Positions 25,596-36,315 are shown, counted from the stretch's first letter. The stretch: 64,000 nt of DNA from Dehalococcoidia bacterium (GCA_032249735.1 JAVVHA010000006.1:1-64000); one strand, 5' to 3'. Program-made: numbers and translations. The notes: a model not told the origin generated them from the sequence alone.

Positions 25596-26077
25596 CCCCG
25601 TCCCTCCAAAGAGGCCAGAAGCTCAGCGCTACGGGGACCCGTGGCTTTAAGAGTGATGCGGCGCGTGCGCTCCCCCGTGATCTCCAGGAAGATGAGGAGG
25701 GCGTCTTGGGGCAAGGCCCGCCACGCCCGTTCCGGCCACTCCACCGCCAGGACGCCATCGCCGCAGTACTCGTCCAGGCCCAGGTCCTGGGCCTCCGCTG
25801 GCCCCTCCAGACGGTAGAGGTCGGCGTGGTAGAGCTTGATGCGCCCCCGATATTCCCCCAGCAGGACGAAGGACTTGCTGCTGACCCCCTCGCGGATGCC
25901 CAGGGCTCGGGCCAGGCCCTGCACCAGTACCGTCTTGCCCGACCCCAGGGGGCCTGAGAGGAGGAGGACGTCGCCTGGCCGCAGGGCCCGGGCCAGACGT
26001 TGCCCTAAGCGCCGCGTCTGTTGGGGCCCGCGGGACTCCAGAGTCACCGTCTTCACCGTTGGCGCAAGTGGTTCCAT
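25586..26077 (-). CDS. tsaE: tRNA threonylcarbamoyladenosine biosynthesis ATPase TsaE
   Basis: 163 residues from the ATG at 26077, which lies within the thiL end (25-nt overlap) after AGGAACGGGG. Walker A GPLGSGKTVLVQGLARALG (short form GSGKT), the SKSFVLLGEYRG region and HADLYRL with WPERA mark the family. It is the ATPase of the TsaBDE complex. Confidence 0.93.
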   Translation of the reverse strand: MEPLAPTVKTVTLESRGPQQTRRLGQRLARALRPGDVLLLSGPLGSGKTVLVQGLARALGIREGVSSKSFVLLGEYRGRIKLYHADLYRLEGPAEAQDLGLDEYCGDGVLAVEWPERAWRALPQDALLIFLEITGERTRRITLKATGPRSAELLASLEGRGWS

Positions 26078-27021
26078 CCCCGTTCCTGAGGGGTCACGTC
26101 GTGGCCTCGTTCGTCCAATACCCTTACCCCTTCCCCCTCTATGACGCGGCCGATGACCGTGAGAGGGGGCGTGAGGGAGAGGACGATGTCCTCCCTTCCT
26201 ACCAGGGCCAACTGGTAGTCCTCGCCCCCGGCGCAGGCCAGGGTCAGGGCCTCCCGGGAGAAGGCTGACCACACCTCCTGGGGGATGGGGATACGGTGGG
26301 CCCAGAGCTCGATGCCCACGCCGCTCATGCGGGCCACATGCCCCAGGTCCTGCAAGAGGCCATCAGAGATATCGATGGCACAAGGGATGCCCTTGCGGGC
26401 TGCCTCTTGCCCTAGGGCTAGGGGGGGATGGGGGCGCAGGTGAACCCGTACTAGGGGGTCGTCGGCGGGGGCGCCGGCCAGAAGGCGTCGCAGCCCGGCT
26501 GCCGACCCCCCCAAGGGCCCGGAGACGGCCACCACATGCCCAGGGCGCGCTCCATCCCTTCTCAGCAGCAGAGGCCCCTCTGGCCCCTCCAGGGCACGGC
26601 CCACCAGGGCTACGCCTATGCTCACCTGGGGCGCTTGCACGATGTCGCCACCTGCTAAGGTCACATCGTAGGTACGGGCGCACTCCTCCAGCCCCTGGTA
26701 TAGGGAGTCGACATGGTCCAGAGGCATATCTGGCGGCAGGGCAAGGGCCACCACCGCCACCTCCGGCACCCCTCCCATGGCCATGATGTCGCTGATATTG
26801 ACGGCCAGGGCCTTCCACCCCACGTCCTCCCACGGATGACGTCCGGGGAGGAAGTGGACGCCCGACACCAGGCTATCGATGGTGAAAAGGAGAAATCGCC
26901 CCTCTGCCCGCCAGACAGCGGCGTCGTCCCCAATGCCCACCAGGAGTCGGGGATGGCCCCCCGTCAGGGCCCGCCTGAGCCTCTCGATGAGCCCGAACTC
27001 GCCTATCTCCCGGACTTCCAC
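26053..27021 (-). CDS. thiL: Thiamine-monophosphate kinase ThiL
   Basis: 322 residues. PurM-like ATP-binding fold: GIGDDAAVW (29-37), TIDSLVSGVHF, GWKALAVNISDIMAMGG, TLAGGDIVQ, and AIDISDGLLQDLG. It phosphorylates thiamine monophosphate to the diphosphate cofactor. First gene of the thiL-tsaE-tsaB-ndk-Lon-like run, divergent from the phosphoesterase. Confidence 0.93.
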   Translation of the reverse strand: MEVREIGEFGLIERLRRALTGGHPRLLVGIGDDAAVWRAEGRFLLFTIDSLVSGVHFLPGRHPWEDVGWKALAVNISDIMAMGGVPEVAVVALALPPDMPLDHVDSLYQGLEECARTYDVTLAGGDIVQAPQVSIGVALVGRALEGPEGPLLLRRDGARPGHVVAVSGPLGGSAAGLRRLLAGAPADDPLVRVHLRPHPPLALGQEAARKGIPCAIDISDGLLQDLGHVARMSGVGIELWAHRIPIPQEVWSAFSREALTLACAGGEDYQLALVGREDIVLSLTPPLTVIGRVIEGEGVRVLDERGHDVTPQERGWNHLRQR

Positions 27022-27099
27022 CGCTTGTCATTATCCCACCGCTGCAATGAGAGCGGGAGGTGACCCAGCTCCTCTCGGCTAGGTATCATGGTGGGGCGG

Positions 27100-27843
27100 A
27101 TGCGTATCGCCATCATCTCCGACGTCCACGCTAACTTGGCCGCTCTGGAGGCTGTCCTCCGGGATGCGGAGCAAAGGAAGGCCCTGGACGCCGTATGGTG
27201 TCTGGGGGACATGGTGGGCTATGGCCCTCAGCCCCGGGAGTGTCTGGCGCGCCTGCGGGAGGTGGTGTCCGTATGCGTGGTGGGCAATCATGACCTGGCA
27301 GCCATCGGCCACCTATCTACCGAGGACTTCAACCCGGATGCCGCCGCTGCCGCCCGCTGGACCGCCCGCCAGCTGGCGGAGGCTGATAGGGAGTATATCT
27401 ATAGCCTCCCCCAGGTGGTGAGGGAAGGGGATTTTACCCTAGTGCACGGGACCCTGCGGTGGCCGGTCTGGGAGTACCTGTACTCTTATGAGGCGGCCCA
27501 GGCCCATCTGCGGCGCCAGCAGACGCCTTTCAGCCTGGTGGGCCATACCCACGTCCCCACGCTAGTGGTGGAGGACGGGCGTTATCCCTACGGCTGCGAG
27601 CTCTTCTACCTGGAGGATGGAGCCACCGTGACCTTGGATCCCTCGCGGCGTTTGGTCATCAACCCAGGGGGCGTGGGGCAGCCTCGCGACGGCGACCCCC
27701 GCGCATCTTACGCCGTTTACGACGTGGAGCAAGGGACTATCACCATCCACCGTGTGGAGTACGAAATCGAGGCCACGCAGCGGCTTATGATGGAGGCCGG
27801 CCTGCCCCGTTGGCTTATCCAGCGCCTGTCCCTGGGCCGTTAG
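27100..27843 (+). CDS. Metallophosphoesterase (YfcE/diadenosine-type, MPP superfamily)
   Basis: 247 residues from the ATG at 27100 with GGTGGGGCGG; a start 12 nt earlier is possible. Metal site motifs are ISDVHANLAAL, CLGDMVGYGPQP, VGNHD, HGTLRW and VGHTHVP. The set GDMVGYGP/GHTH belongs to calcineurin-like enzymes acting on small phosphoesters or nucleotides. The substrate is unknown. Its end overlaps the convergent CDF gene by 29 nt. Confidence 0.88.
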   Translation: MRIAIISDVHANLAALEAVLRDAEQRKALDAVWCLGDMVGYGPQPRECLARLREVVSVCVVGNHDLAAIGHLSTEDFNPDAAAAARWTARQLAEADREYIYSLPQVVREGDFTLVHGTLRWPVWEYLYSYEAAQAHLRRQQTPFSLVGHTHVPTLVVEDGRYPYGCELFYLEDGATVTLDPSRRLVINPGGVGQPRDGDPRASYAVYDVEQGTITIHRVEYEIEATQRLMMEAGLPRWLIQRLSLGR

Positions 27844-28750
27844 GGCAGTCTCGATGGTGCCCTTCTGGCTCCACGTATACCACGGCATCCTGGACCTGGG
27901 GCAGCTCCCTGCGGATGCGCTGTGAGATGCGGCAGGCCAACTCGTGGGCCTCCTTCAGGGAGGCGTCGCCCGGGATATCCAGGGCCACGTCTAGGCAGAT
28001 CCACGGTCCGGCCTGGCGCATGCGCAGGGAGTGGTAGCGGGCGCCCTTGGCCTCCTCCTGGAGGATACGGCGAACCGCCACCTCCACGGCCACCGCAGGT
28101 GCTGCGTCCAGTAGGCCATGGCTGGCCCGCCAACCCAGCCGCACCACGATGAAAAGCATGAGGGAGGCCACCACCAGGGCCCCGGCAGGGTCCAGCCATG
28201 GCATGCCCATGGCCGCCCCCAGCAGCCCAGCCATGGCAGCTATCTTGGCCCAGAGGTCGGTGGCGAAGTGGGCGGCGTCAGCCTCCAGGGCGTAGGAGCG
28301 ATAGGTCATGGCCACCCGTCGCAGATACCGGGACATGACGAAGTCTACCACCATGGTGAGGGCGATGACCCCCAGGCCCAACAGGGGCATCCTCACCTCG
28401 TAGCCCAGAGCCAACTTCAGGCCCACCTCCACCACGATGCCTAAGGCCAGCATGGCCAGCAGGCCCATCTGCAACAGGGACGATAGGTTCTCGAACTTGG
28501 CATGGCCGTAATGGTGGTTGGCATCAGGTGGCCTGGCGGCCATGGACACCCCCCAGTAGGAGAGAGCGGCAGCTGTCAAGTCGTTGAGGGAGTGGGCAGC
28601 GTCACCTAGGACGGCCAAAGAGCCGGTGAGCAAGTAGACCCCCACCTCCACCGACAGCAGCGATAGGGTGACCAGCACAGAGAGAAGGGCGGCCCAGCGC
28701 TTCTTGGCCTCCCCTTTCTCGTCCAGTGTCTGTCCCCAGCTAGTGGTCAT
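27815..28750 (-). CDS. Cation diffusion facilitator (Zn/Fe/Co/Cd exporter)
   Basis: 311 residues with six membrane segments. Metal sites HSLND (in LGDAAHSLND, about 50) and HFATD (in ADAAHFATDLW, about 160) are H-x3-D as in zinc-type CDF proteins. The C-terminal cytoplasmic domain (about 215-305) is typical. It exports divalent metals with proton exchange. A GTG 15 nt upstream is an alternative start. The 29-nt overlap with the convergent gene is real, as both frames stay intact. Confidence 0.9.
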   Translation of the reverse strand: MTTSWGQTLDEKGEAKKRWAALLSVLVTLSLLSVEVGVYLLTGSLAVLGDAAHSLNDLTAAALSYWGVSMAARPPDANHHYGHAKFENLSSLLQMGLLAMLALGIVVEVGLKLALGYEVRMPLLGLGVIALTMVVDFVMSRYLRRVAMTYRSYALEADAAHFATDLWAKIAAMAGLLGAAMGMPWLDPAGALVVASLMLFIVVRLGWRASHGLLDAAPAVAVEVAVRRILQEEAKGARYHSLRMRQAGPWICLDVALDIPGDASLKEAHELACRISQRIRRELPQVQDAVVYVEPEGHHRDCPNGPGTGAG

Positions 28751-28773
28751 GGCCTCACCCTGCACGCGTCATT

Positions 28774-29367
28774 CTAGATGAATGTGCTGGCCCCCTCCAA
28801 TATGAAATCCACGGCGATAGCCATCAGAAGGATGCCTACCAACCGGGTGAGCAACCTGAGGGCAGCCTCCCCCAGGAGGCGAAATACGAGGTCTGAGCCC
28901 ATGAAGGCGGCCCAGGACGCAGCCAATACGGCCCCCGCTCCTATCACGGGCACCTCTGGCCCCATGCTCTGGGAGAAGGAGACGGTGGCTGCCAGAGCGC
29001 CGGGTCCCACCAGAAGGGGAGTGGCCAGGGGCACCAGGGCTATCCCTAGCATGGCCTCCTCTCCCTTGCCTCCCTGCACCTCGATGCCCTCTCCTCTTTC
29101 CACCATGCGATATGCTGGCAAGACCAGGAGGACCCCTGCTGCCACCTGGAAGCTGGAGGGGGATATGCCCAGGAAGTCCAGAACCTCCACCCCACTAAGG
29201 CTAAAGATCACCACCAGCACGAAAGCAGCTGCCACGGCGGCGGTGGCCACCGTGGCCTTCTGCCTGGCGCCCATCCCTTGCGTCAGCAGGTGGAAGACCA
29301 AGACGTTGCCTAGAGGATCGATGATGGCGAAGAAGGACACTAGGGCGCGGGCCAGGTCACCCCACAT
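28774..29367 (-). CDS. MarC-family membrane protein
   Basis: 197 residues with six hydrophobic segments. The family opening ALVSFFAIIDPLGNVLVF and the later GIALVPLATPLLVGPGALA are the two conserved half-repeat motifs. Function is not known (it was once linked to drug resistance). It follows lon by 9 nt on the same strand. Confidence 0.88.
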   Translation of the reverse strand: MWGDLARALVSFFAIIDPLGNVLVFHLLTQGMGARQKATVATAAVAAAFVLVVIFSLSGVEVLDFLGISPSSFQVAAGVLLVLPAYRMVERGEGIEVQGGKGEEAMLGIALVPLATPLLVGPGALAATVSFSQSMGPEVPVIGAGAVLAASWAAFMGSDLVFRLLGEAALRLLTRLVGILLMAIAVDFILEGASTFI

Positions 29368-29376
29368 GCCGACGCC

Positions 29377-31755
29377 TTAGGGGGTGCCGGCCGCCGGCGC
29401 GGGCTCCTCCTGCGCCTCAGGGTGGAGGGCGGCTGCCAGGACCTCGTCCATGTGGGACACCAGCAACACCTCCATCTGCTGCCTCACCTCCGCTGGCACC
29501 TCTTGCAGGTCCTGCTGGTTGTCTCGGGGGATGATGACACGACGGATGCCAGCGCGGTGGGCGGCCAGGACCTTGTCCCTTATGGCCCCCACGGGCAATA
29601 CCCGACCTCTCAGGGTGATCTCACCTGTCATGGCTATCCCCTTACGCACGGGGCGCCTTGTGACCGCCGATACCAAAGCGGTGGCCATGGTGATGCCCGC
29701 CGATGGCCCATCCTTGGGGATGGCCCCTGCCGGCACGTGGATGTGCACGTCGTGTCTTTCGAAGAAGGCGGGGTCGACGCCTAGGGCCTGGGCGCGGCTG
29801 CGAGCATATGTCAGGGCCGCCTGCCCCGACTCCTGCATCACCTCCCCCAGCTTGCCGGTGAGGATGAGGCGGCCCTTGCCGGGGACCACCGTCGCCTCCA
29901 CGTAGAGGATGTCGCCTCCAAAGGGGGTGGCAGCCATGCCTGTGGCCACCCCCACCTCGTCCTCCTCCTCCGCCATCTGCCAGCGGTATCGGGGTGGCCC
30001 CAAAAACTCCTGTAAGGAAGCGGCGGTGACCACCACTGGCTCCCCGCGTCCCTCGGCGATGCGCTGCGCCACGCGGCGGCATATGGCCCCTAGCTCCCGT
30101 TCCAGCTGCCTGACCCCAGCCTCCCGGGTGTAGGAGCGGATGAGCTCCAGTATGGCCTCATCTGATACCTCTAGCATCCCTTCAGGGATACCGTTCTCCT
30201 GGAGCTGGCGTGGGAGGAGGTAGCGGCGGGCTATCTCCAGCTTCTGGCCCTCGGTGTAGCCGGGGATCTCGATGATCTCCATGCGGTCCCGCAAGGCTGG
30301 CGGTATGGTGTCCACCACGTTGGCGGTGGTGATGAAGAAGACCTGGGAGAGGTCGAAGGGGACGTCCAAGTAGTGGTCCACGAAGGCATGGTTCTGAGCG
30401 GGGTCCAGCACCTCCAGGAGGGCGGCTGCCGGGTCGCCCCGGAAGTCGACGCCCAGCTTATCCACCTCGTCCAACATGAAGAGGGGGTTCTTGGTGCCGG
30501 CCCGCCTTATCTCCTGGATGATGCGCCCAGGCAAGGCGCCGACGTAGGTGCGGCGGTGGCCACGGATCTCGGCCTCGTCCCGCACCCCACCCAGGGATAT
30601 GCGCACGAATCGTCGGCCAAGGGCCCTGGCGATGGACTGTCCCAGGGATGTCTTGCCCACGCCCGGTGGCCCCACGAAACACAGGATGGGCGACCGCGTG
30701 TCCCAGCCCTTGAGCTTGCGCACCGCCAAATAGCCCAAGATGCGCTCCTTCACCTGCTCCAGGTCGGCGTGGTCCTCGTCCAGGATCTGGCGGGCACGGG
30801 CCATGTCTAAGTTGTCCTCGGTGCGGCGGTCCCAGGGGAGGTCGGCCAGCCACTCCAGGTAGGTGCGGGCCACCTGGTACTCGGGGGACTGGGGAGGGAT
30901 GGTGCGCAACCGCTCCAGCTCCCGCTCCGCCTCACGGCGGGCCACCTCCGGCAGGTGGGCGGCATCGAGGCGTTCTTTCAGCTCCACCAGCTCCGGTGGC
31001 AGCTCCCCCTCCCCCAGCTCCCGCTGGATGGCCCGCAACTGCTCCCGCAGGATGACCTCCCGCTGGCGCCGCTCCAGCTCTGAGCGCACCTTCTGCTGGA
31101 TCTGGGTGGTCACCTCCAGCACCTCTAGCTCGTGCTCCAGGAGGCGGAGGACGAGGGAGAGGCGTTCCCGCAGGTCTAGGGTCTCCAGCACTTGCTGCCG
31201 CTCCTCGGGTCGCAGGGGGAGGTTGGCGGCTACGAAGTCGGCCAGGGGGCCTGGCTCCACGATGCCCGCCGCCATGAGGGCCAGCTCCTTAGGTGCCTGT
31301 TCTGACATCTGCACTATCCGTTGGAAGAGCTGGAGGACTTGTCGCTGTAAGGCCTCCACCTCCACGGAGCGCTCCCCTGGCTCCGCTAGCACCTCCACCC
31401 GGCCCTTGAGCCACGGCTCCCTCTGCTCCAGGGAGACGAGGCGCACCCGGGCCATCCCTTGGAGGATGGCATGGACTGCCCCCTCAGGGGTCTTGGCCAT
31501 GCGGGCGATGATGGCGGCAGTCCCAATCTGGTAGATCTCCCCCCGGTATTGGCCGTCTTGGGGGCGCTGGGCGAAGATACCTACTACCTTGCCCACGTTG
31601 ATGGCGTCGTCGATGGCCTGGACCTCCGGTGGCTCGGTGGCCACCACCGGCACCATCTGGGAAGGGAAAAGGACGTTGGGCCCGCTGGCGATGATGGGGA
31701 TCACCTCGGGCACCTTCACCACTGCCCGACGGGACGTGACCTCTGTCGACTCCAC
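29377..31755 (-). CDS. lon: ATP-dependent protease Lon
   Basis: 792 residues. N-terminal LON substrate domain (about 12-205), coiled coil (220-300), AAA domain with Walker A GPPGVGKT and Walker B MLDEVDK, and protease domain with S685 (DGPSAGI) and K728 ([12 protein letters not shown]), 43 residues apart. Follows hsp20 by 14 nt, so the two are co-transcribed and heat control is plausible. Degrades misfolded and regulatory proteins. Confidence 0.95.
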   Translation of the reverse strand: MESTEVTSRRAVVKVPEVIPIIASGPNVLFPSQMVPVVATEPPEVQAIDDAINVGKVVGIFAQRPQDGQYRGEIYQIGTAAIIARMAKTPEGAVHAILQGMARVRLVSLEQREPWLKGRVEVLAEPGERSVEVEALQRQVLQLFQRIVQMSEQAPKELALMAAGIVEPGPLADFVAANLPLRPEERQQVLETLDLRERLSLVLRLLEHELEVLEVTTQIQQKVRSELERRQREVILREQLRAIQRELGEGELPPELVELKERLDAAHLPEVARREAERELERLRTIPPQSPEYQVARTYLEWLADLPWDRRTEDNLDMARARQILDEDHADLEQVKERILGYLAVRKLKGWDTRSPILCFVGPPGVGKTSLGQSIARALGRRFVRISLGGVRDEAEIRGHRRTYVGALPGRIIQEIRRAGTKNPLFMLDEVDKLGVDFRGDPAAALLEVLDPAQNHAFVDHYLDVPFDLSQVFFITTANVVDTIPPALRDRMEIIEIPGYTEGQKLEIARRYLLPRQLQENGIPEGMLEVSDEAILELIRSYTREAGVRQLERELGAICRRVAQRIAEGRGEPVVVTAASLQEFLGPPRYRWQMAEEEDEVGVATGMAATPFGGDILYVEATVVPGKGRLILTGKLGEVMQESGQAALTYARSRAQALGVDPAFFERHDVHIHVPAGAIPKDGPSAGITMATALVSAVTRRPVRKGIAMTGEITLRGRVLPVGAIRDKVLAAHRAGIRRVIIPRDNQQDLQEVPAEVRQQMEVLLVSHMDEVLAAALHPEAQEEPAPAAGTP

Positions 31756-31769
31756 CTCTCCCCTGCCCC

Positions 31770-32210
31770 TTACTGGGTCATGATACGCATATGCCTGGTG
31801 GCCTTGCGGCGCACCTTCGGCAGAACGATCTCCAGGAAGCCGTCGTTGTATTTCACTTCTACGCTTTCTGGGTCCACATCGGTGGGGAGGGCGAGCTGGC
31901 GCTGGAATGCGCCATAGCAGACCTCCACCTGATAATAGACGCGGCCCTGGGGCCCCCTGGGCATCTCCCTCTCCCCACGCACGGTCAGGGAGCGGCCGTC
32001 TAAGGTCAGCTCCACCTCTTGGTCGCGGATGCCCGCTACCTCCAGCACCACCACTACTGCGTCCTCCGTCTCATAGATGTCGGCTGGAGGCTCGAAGATG
32101 GGGGGGCAGAAGCGGGTGGGTGCGGTGGTGCCCATGAGCTGCTGCCAGGTGCGCTCCATCCTCTCCCGGAATCGCTCCATCTCTTGGAAGAGCTCCTCGT
32201 CCAAGCGCAT
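31770..32210 (-). CDS. Small heat-shock protein Hsp20 (second copy)
   Basis: 146 residues; alpha-crystallin domain about 40-140 with [20 protein letters not shown] and the C-terminal [10 protein letters not shown] motif. It begins [19 protein letters not shown], a helical N-terminus different from the first copy. It is the first gene of hsp20-lon-marC, about 40 nt after gyrA, with a perfect 12-bp palindrome in that gap. Confidence 0.92.
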   Translation of the reverse strand: MRLDEELFQEMERFRERMERTWQQLMGTTAPTRFCPPIFEPPADIYETEDAVVVVLEVAGIRDQEVELTLDGRSLTVRGEREMPRGPQGRVYYQVEVCYGAFQRQLALPTDVDPESVEVKYNDGFLEIVLPKVRRKATRHMRIMTQ

Positions 32211-32235
32211 CTTCTCACCTCACCAGGACAGACGT

Positions 32236-32247
32236 CATGATATCATG
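32236..32247. promoter_or_regulatory. 12-bp palindrome in front of hsp20-lon
   Basis: CATGATATCATG lies between the gyrA stop and the second hsp20 gene, about 26 nt before its start. It could be an operator for hsp20-lon; no clear -35/-10 pair is visible there, so the genes may also be read through from gyrA. Confidence 0.35.
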
Positions 32248-32250
32248 TCT

Positions 32251-34752
32251 TTAGCTCAGGTCTCCCCCTCTGTCCATGGGCACCACTGCCATGCCCACCA
32301 CCCGGTCCTGGGGGGAGAGTTCCATGATCTTCACGCCTTGGGTGGAGCGCCCCTGGAGGGGCACATCGGCCACCGCAGTGCGCAGGGCCACCCCGTCCTG
32401 GGAGAGGATGACCAGCTGGTCGTTGGGGAAGACCAGGCGGGCGGTGGCCAGGGGGCCGGTGCGGGGCCCCGTCTTATAGGTGATGACCCCCTGACCTCCG
32501 CGGTGGTGGGTGGGATAATGGGCGATGGGGGTGCGTTTGCCATAGCCGCGGGCGCTGACCACCAGCAGCTCCCCTCCCTGTTCCACCACCTCCATGGCCA
32601 CCACCTCGTCCCCTGGGGCCAGTCGGATGCCCCTGACCCCTCCCGATTTGCGGGAGGCCAGGCGCAGTTGCTCTACTGGGAAACGGAGGGCCTTGCCTTG
32701 GGCGGTGACCAGGATCACCTCCTGGCCGTCGTGGGCGAGGCGGGCCGAGACCAGGCTATCCCCAGGCTCCAGGTCCATGACCACGATGCCCCGGCGCCCG
32801 GCAGCGGACAAGGCCGTAAGGGGCGTTCGCTTCACCTCTCCCAACCTGGTGGCTAGGACGAGGTAGTCGTGGTCGGCGCCTTGGGGATGGCGGACCACGG
32901 CAGTCACCCTTTCCCCCTGGTCCAGGCCCACGAGGTTTACCAGGGCTTGGCCGCGGCCGTGACGTCCCTCCTCGGGCACCTCGTAGGCCCGCACCTGGAA
33001 GCAGCGGCCGCGGTCGGTGAGAAAGAAGAGGTCGTCGCGGGTGTCGGCCACCACTAGGTGGGCTAGGGCGTCGTCATCGCGTGTGCGCATGGAGGTGACC
33101 CCTTTCCCGCCGCGCCTCTGGGCCCGGTACGAGGAGAGGGGGACTCGCTTTATGTACCCCCTGGCGGAGAGGACTACCACCACCGTCTGGTGGGGCACCA
33201 GGTCCTCTTCGCTCATCTCCTCCGGCTCCTGCTCCAGGATGAGGGTGCGGCGGGGGTCACCATACTGCTTTTTCAGCTCACGCATCTCCTCCTGGATGAT
33301 GTGGTCCACCTTGCGGGGGTTGGCCAGGAGGTCCTCTAGATAGGCGATCTCCTTGATGACCTCTTCATACTCTTGGCGTAGTTTCTCCCGTTCTAGCCGC
33401 GCCAAGCGCCGCAACTGCATGTCCAGGACGGCCTGGGCCTGCCGCTCCGTGAGATGAAAGGGGGGAGCCATAAGGCGACTGCGGGCCTCCTCCGCGGAGG
33501 AGGCCTCCCTGATGGTGCGGATGACCTGGTCCAGATGGTCCAGGGCGCGCATAAGCCCCTGCAGGATGTGCTCACGCTCCTGGGCCCGCGCTAGGTCGAA
33601 CTGGGCACGGCGGCGCACCACCTCCCGCCGGTGCTCCACGAAGGCGGTGAGCATGCCCTTGAGGCCCACGGTGCGGGGCTGGCCTCCCACCAGGGCCAGC
33701 ATGTTGACGTTGTAGGCCATCTGCATTGGGGTGTGCTTGTAGAGGGCGGCCAGCACCTGGCGGGGGTTGGCGTCCCTCTTGACCTCCACCACGATGCGCA
33801 GGCCCTCCCGGTCCGATTCGTCGCGCACGTCGGCGATGCCCTCGATGCGGCGGTCGCGGGCCAGCTCGGCGATGCGGGCCACTAAGGCGGCCTTAGCTAC
33901 CCGGTAGGGCAACTCCGTGACCACGATCTGATGCCCACGGGCGGTGGGCTCGATGCGGGCGCGGGCCTGCATCACGATGCGCCCCCGTCCCTCAGCGTAG
34001 GCGCGGGCGATGGCGTCTTCCCGACGCTCCACTCGATGGCCATCGCCGGCGATGGCCTTCACCTTCTCGTAGCGGAAGACGATGCCCCCCGTGGGGAAGT
34101 CGGGGCCGCGCACGATGCGGGCCAGCTCCTCGGTGGTGGCATCGGGGTGGTCGATGAGGTAGGATACAGCCTCACAGATCTCGCCCAGGTTATGGGGGGG
34201 TATGTCTGTGGCCATACCCACAGCGATGCCTGAGGCCCCGTTGACCAGGAGGTTGGGCAGCCGTGTGGGCAGGACCGTGGGCTCCCTGAGGGTGTCATCG
34301 AAGTTAGGTACGAAGTCCACCGTCTCCTTCTCGATGTCCGCCAGCATCTCCTCGGCGATGGGGGCGAGGCGGGCTTCCGTATAGCGCATGGCGGCGGGGG
34401 GGTCGTCGTCGATGGAGCCGAAGTTGCCTTGTCCGTCCACCAGGGGGTAACGCATGGTGAAGGGCTGGGCCATGCGCACCATGGCCTCGTATACTGGGTC
34501 GTCGCCATGGGGGTGGTACTTGCCCAACACCTCCCCCACGATGCGGGCGCTCTTCTTGAAAGGCTGGCCAGGGCGGAGCCCCAGCTCCCACATGACGTAT
34601 AGGATGCGTCTTTGCACGGGCTTGAGGCCATCGCGCACATCGGGCAACGCCCTAGAGACGATGACGCTCATGGCGTAATCGAGATAGGCTGCCCGCATCT
34701 CATCCTCGATGCGTACAGGCCGTACCTCGCGGGCGATGCGCTCCAGGGTCAT
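32251..34752 (-). CDS. gyrA: DNA gyrase subunit A
   Basis: 833 residues from an ATG with GAGGAG. Catalytic Tyr124 in [10 protein letters not shown], the breakage-reunion domain (about 1-490) and six blades of the C-terminal beta-pinwheel. The GyrA box QRRGGKG identifies GyrA rather than ParC. The quinolone-determining region reads [11 protein letters not shown]: the position equal to E. coli Ser83 is Asp (D85 here) and Asp87 is Glu (E89). gyrB is not nearby. Confidence 0.96.
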   Translation of the reverse strand: MTLERIAREVRPVRIEDEMRAAYLDYAMSVIVSRALPDVRDGLKPVQRRILYVMWELGLRPGQPFKKSARIVGEVLGKYHPHGDDPVYEAMVRMAQPFTMRYPLVDGQGNFGSIDDDPPAAMRYTEARLAPIAEEMLADIEKETVDFVPNFDDTLREPTVLPTRLPNLLVNGASGIAVGMATDIPPHNLGEICEAVSYLIDHPDATTEELARIVRGPDFPTGGIVFRYEKVKAIAGDGHRVERREDAIARAYAEGRGRIVMQARARIEPTARGHQIVVTELPYRVAKAALVARIAELARDRRIEGIADVRDESDREGLRIVVEVKRDANPRQVLAALYKHTPMQMAYNVNMLALVGGQPRTVGLKGMLTAFVEHRREVVRRRAQFDLARAQEREHILQGLMRALDHLDQVIRTIREASSAEEARSRLMAPPFHLTERQAQAVLDMQLRRLARLEREKLRQEYEEVIKEIAYLEDLLANPRKVDHIIQEEMRELKKQYGDPRRTLILEQEPEEMSEEDLVPHQTVVVVLSARGYIKRVPLSSYRAQRRGGKGVTSMRTRDDDALAHLVVADTRDDLFFLTDRGRCFQVRAYEVPEEGRHGRGQALVNLVGLDQGERVTAVVRHPQGADHDYLVLATRLGEVKRTPLTALSAAGRRGIVVMDLEPGDSLVSARLAHDGQEVILVTAQGKALRFPVEQLRLASRKSGGVRGIRLAPGDEVVAMEVVEQGGELLVVSARGYGKRTPIAHYPTHHRGGQGVITYKTGPRTGPLATARLVFPNDQLVILSQDGVALRTAVADVPLQGRSTQGVKIMELSPQDRVVGMAVVPMDRGGDLS

Positions 34753-34800
34753 AGGCTCCTCGGGTGATTGGGATGTTATCCTACGACTCCATCATAAGGG

Positions 34801-35517
34801 CTAAGGAGGGGGGAGTCCAACGTCCTCCGCCACGGCGGCGCAGGCGGCCACAAAGGCTCGGAAGAGGGGGGCGGCATGGGCCAGGGGCGCGGCTTTGGGC
34901 CCCTCCGCCCGCATCTCTGGTCGCTCGGGATGCCACTGCACACCTACTGCCCATGGGTGTCCCTCCAGCTGCACTGCCTCCACCAGCCCATCGGGGGAGA
35001 GGGCCAGGGGGCGGAGGCCAGGAGCTAACCCCTCGGGGGTCACTGCCTGGTGATGACGAGAGTTGACCAAGAGGGACTGGGTGCCATAGAGGGCCGCGAG
35101 GAGCCCTTCAGTCAGCACCACCAGGTGCCAGGACGAGGCGCCTCCCTCCTCTGCCTCATGGCCCTCCACATGCTGCAAAAGCCTCCCCCCTAGGGCCACG
35201 TTCAGCAGCTGATGCCCCCGGCAGATGCCCAGGATGGGGATCCCCCGTCGCAAGGCCTCCCGCAGAAGGGCCAGCTCATGGCGGTCTCGCTCCCGATTGG
35301 GGGGCTGGGTGCGGGGGTGCCGGGGCTGCCCGTAAAGGGCAGGGTCCACGTCCACCCCACCGGTGATGAGGAGCCCTTGCACCCCCAAAAGGCCCTGTCC
35401 GGGGGGCAGGCGCACTGGCTCCCCGCCGGCGTGGGCTATGCTTTCTTCATAGTGGCGGAACCGCTCACCCACCGGCGCTCGCCACAGGGGGATGCCTATG
35501 CGGGGCTTTCGACTCAT
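34801..35517 (-). CDS. Class-I glutamine amidotransferase-like hydrolase (PuuD/peptidase C26)
   Basis: 238 residues. The nucleophile Cys is in GICRGHQLLNVALGG and the His/Glu in VQWHPERPEM; the start RIGIPL and GVDVDPALYG match gamma-glutamyl-GABA hydrolase-type proteins. It cleaves a gamma-glutamyl bond, with a natural substrate unknown here. 15 nt upstream of the ABC permease stop on the same strand (the permease is upstream in the transcript), so it may be co-transcribed. Confidence 0.87.
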   Translation of the reverse strand: MSRKPRIGIPLWRAPVGERFRHYEESIAHAGGEPVRLPPGQGLLGVQGLLITGGVDVDPALYGQPRHPRTQPPNRERDRHELALLREALRRGIPILGICRGHQLLNVALGGRLLQHVEGHEAEEGGASSWHLVVLTEGLLAALYGTQSLLVNSRHHQAVTPEGLAPGLRPLALSPDGLVEAVQLEGHPWAVGVQWHPERPEMRAEGPKAAPLAHAAPLFRAFVAACAAVAEDVGLPPP

Positions 35518-35532
35518 TGCTTCTCCTCCTCA

Positions 35533-36315
35533 TCAGCGGATAAGACGTCGCCTCATCAGGACCAGGGCTAGGAAGTAAAACAGCAGGGCGACGACGCACA
35601 CCCAGGCCAGGTCCCAGGCCGCCTCCCAGCTCACCCGGCCTGTCACCAGGGCCCGGTGGACCTGGGCCACGTGGGCCGCTGGCACCCACCAGGCCGCCTT
35701 CTGCACCCATCCCGGCATCTGCTCCAGGGGGAAGAAGGCCCCCGAAAGCCAGAACTGGGGGGTGATGTAAACAGCGAAGAAGTAGTTGAGAGAGCTGATG
35801 GAGCGGGCTACCGTTGTGTAACATAGAGCTACAGAGCCGAACAGGGCCCCAGATGCCACGGCCATGGCTGGCACCAGGACGGCCCACGCCGACTCCACAG
35901 CGTTGAACGCTGTAATAACTATGAGGATGTACACGCTGGAGATGACGCCCCGGGTGGCCGCCCACATGATCTCGCCGGTGGTCACATCGTCCACAGAGAG
36001 AGGGGTGGCTAGGACGGCATCGAAGGTGCGCAGGTTCTCCATGCGGAAGTAGGAGCCCCATCCCGCTTCAGCGGAGGCTGCCCACATGGGGTAAACGGCC
36101 AGGAGGCCTGGGGCTACGAACTTCAGGTAGCTCTCCGCCTCTTGCAGCTCCACGAATCCTCCCAGCCCCAGTCCTAGTGCCACCAGGGTTACCACGGGCT
36201 CCACCAGCCCCCAGATGGCCTCCGACCACCAGATGTTTAAGAAGACATCGCGGTTGCGCTGCCACATGCGTAGGGCGCGGTAGGACACCTCTGGTCTGGG
36301 CAGGGCAATGGTCAT
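35533..36315 (-). CDS. ABC-2 type transporter permease (NodJ/DrrB-like)
   Basis: 260 residues with six membrane segments, and the ABC-2 end motif AWWVPAAHVAQVHRALVTG. Overlaps its ATPase by 4 nt (ATGA). Acts as exporter of polysaccharide, lipid or drug with the ATPase; the substrate is not known. Confidence 0.88.
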   Translation of the reverse strand: MTIALPRPEVSYRALRMWQRNRDVFLNIWWSEAIWGLVEPVVTLVALGLGLGGFVELQEAESYLKFVAPGLLAVYPMWAASAEAGWGSYFRMENLRTFDAVLATPLSVDDVTTGEIMWAATRGVISSVYILIVITAFNAVESAWAVLVPAMAVASGALFGSVALCYTTVARSISSLNYFFAVYITPQFWLSGAFFPLEQMPGWVQKAAWWVPAAHVAQVHRALVTGRVSWEAAWDLAWVCVVALLFYFLALVLMRRRLIR

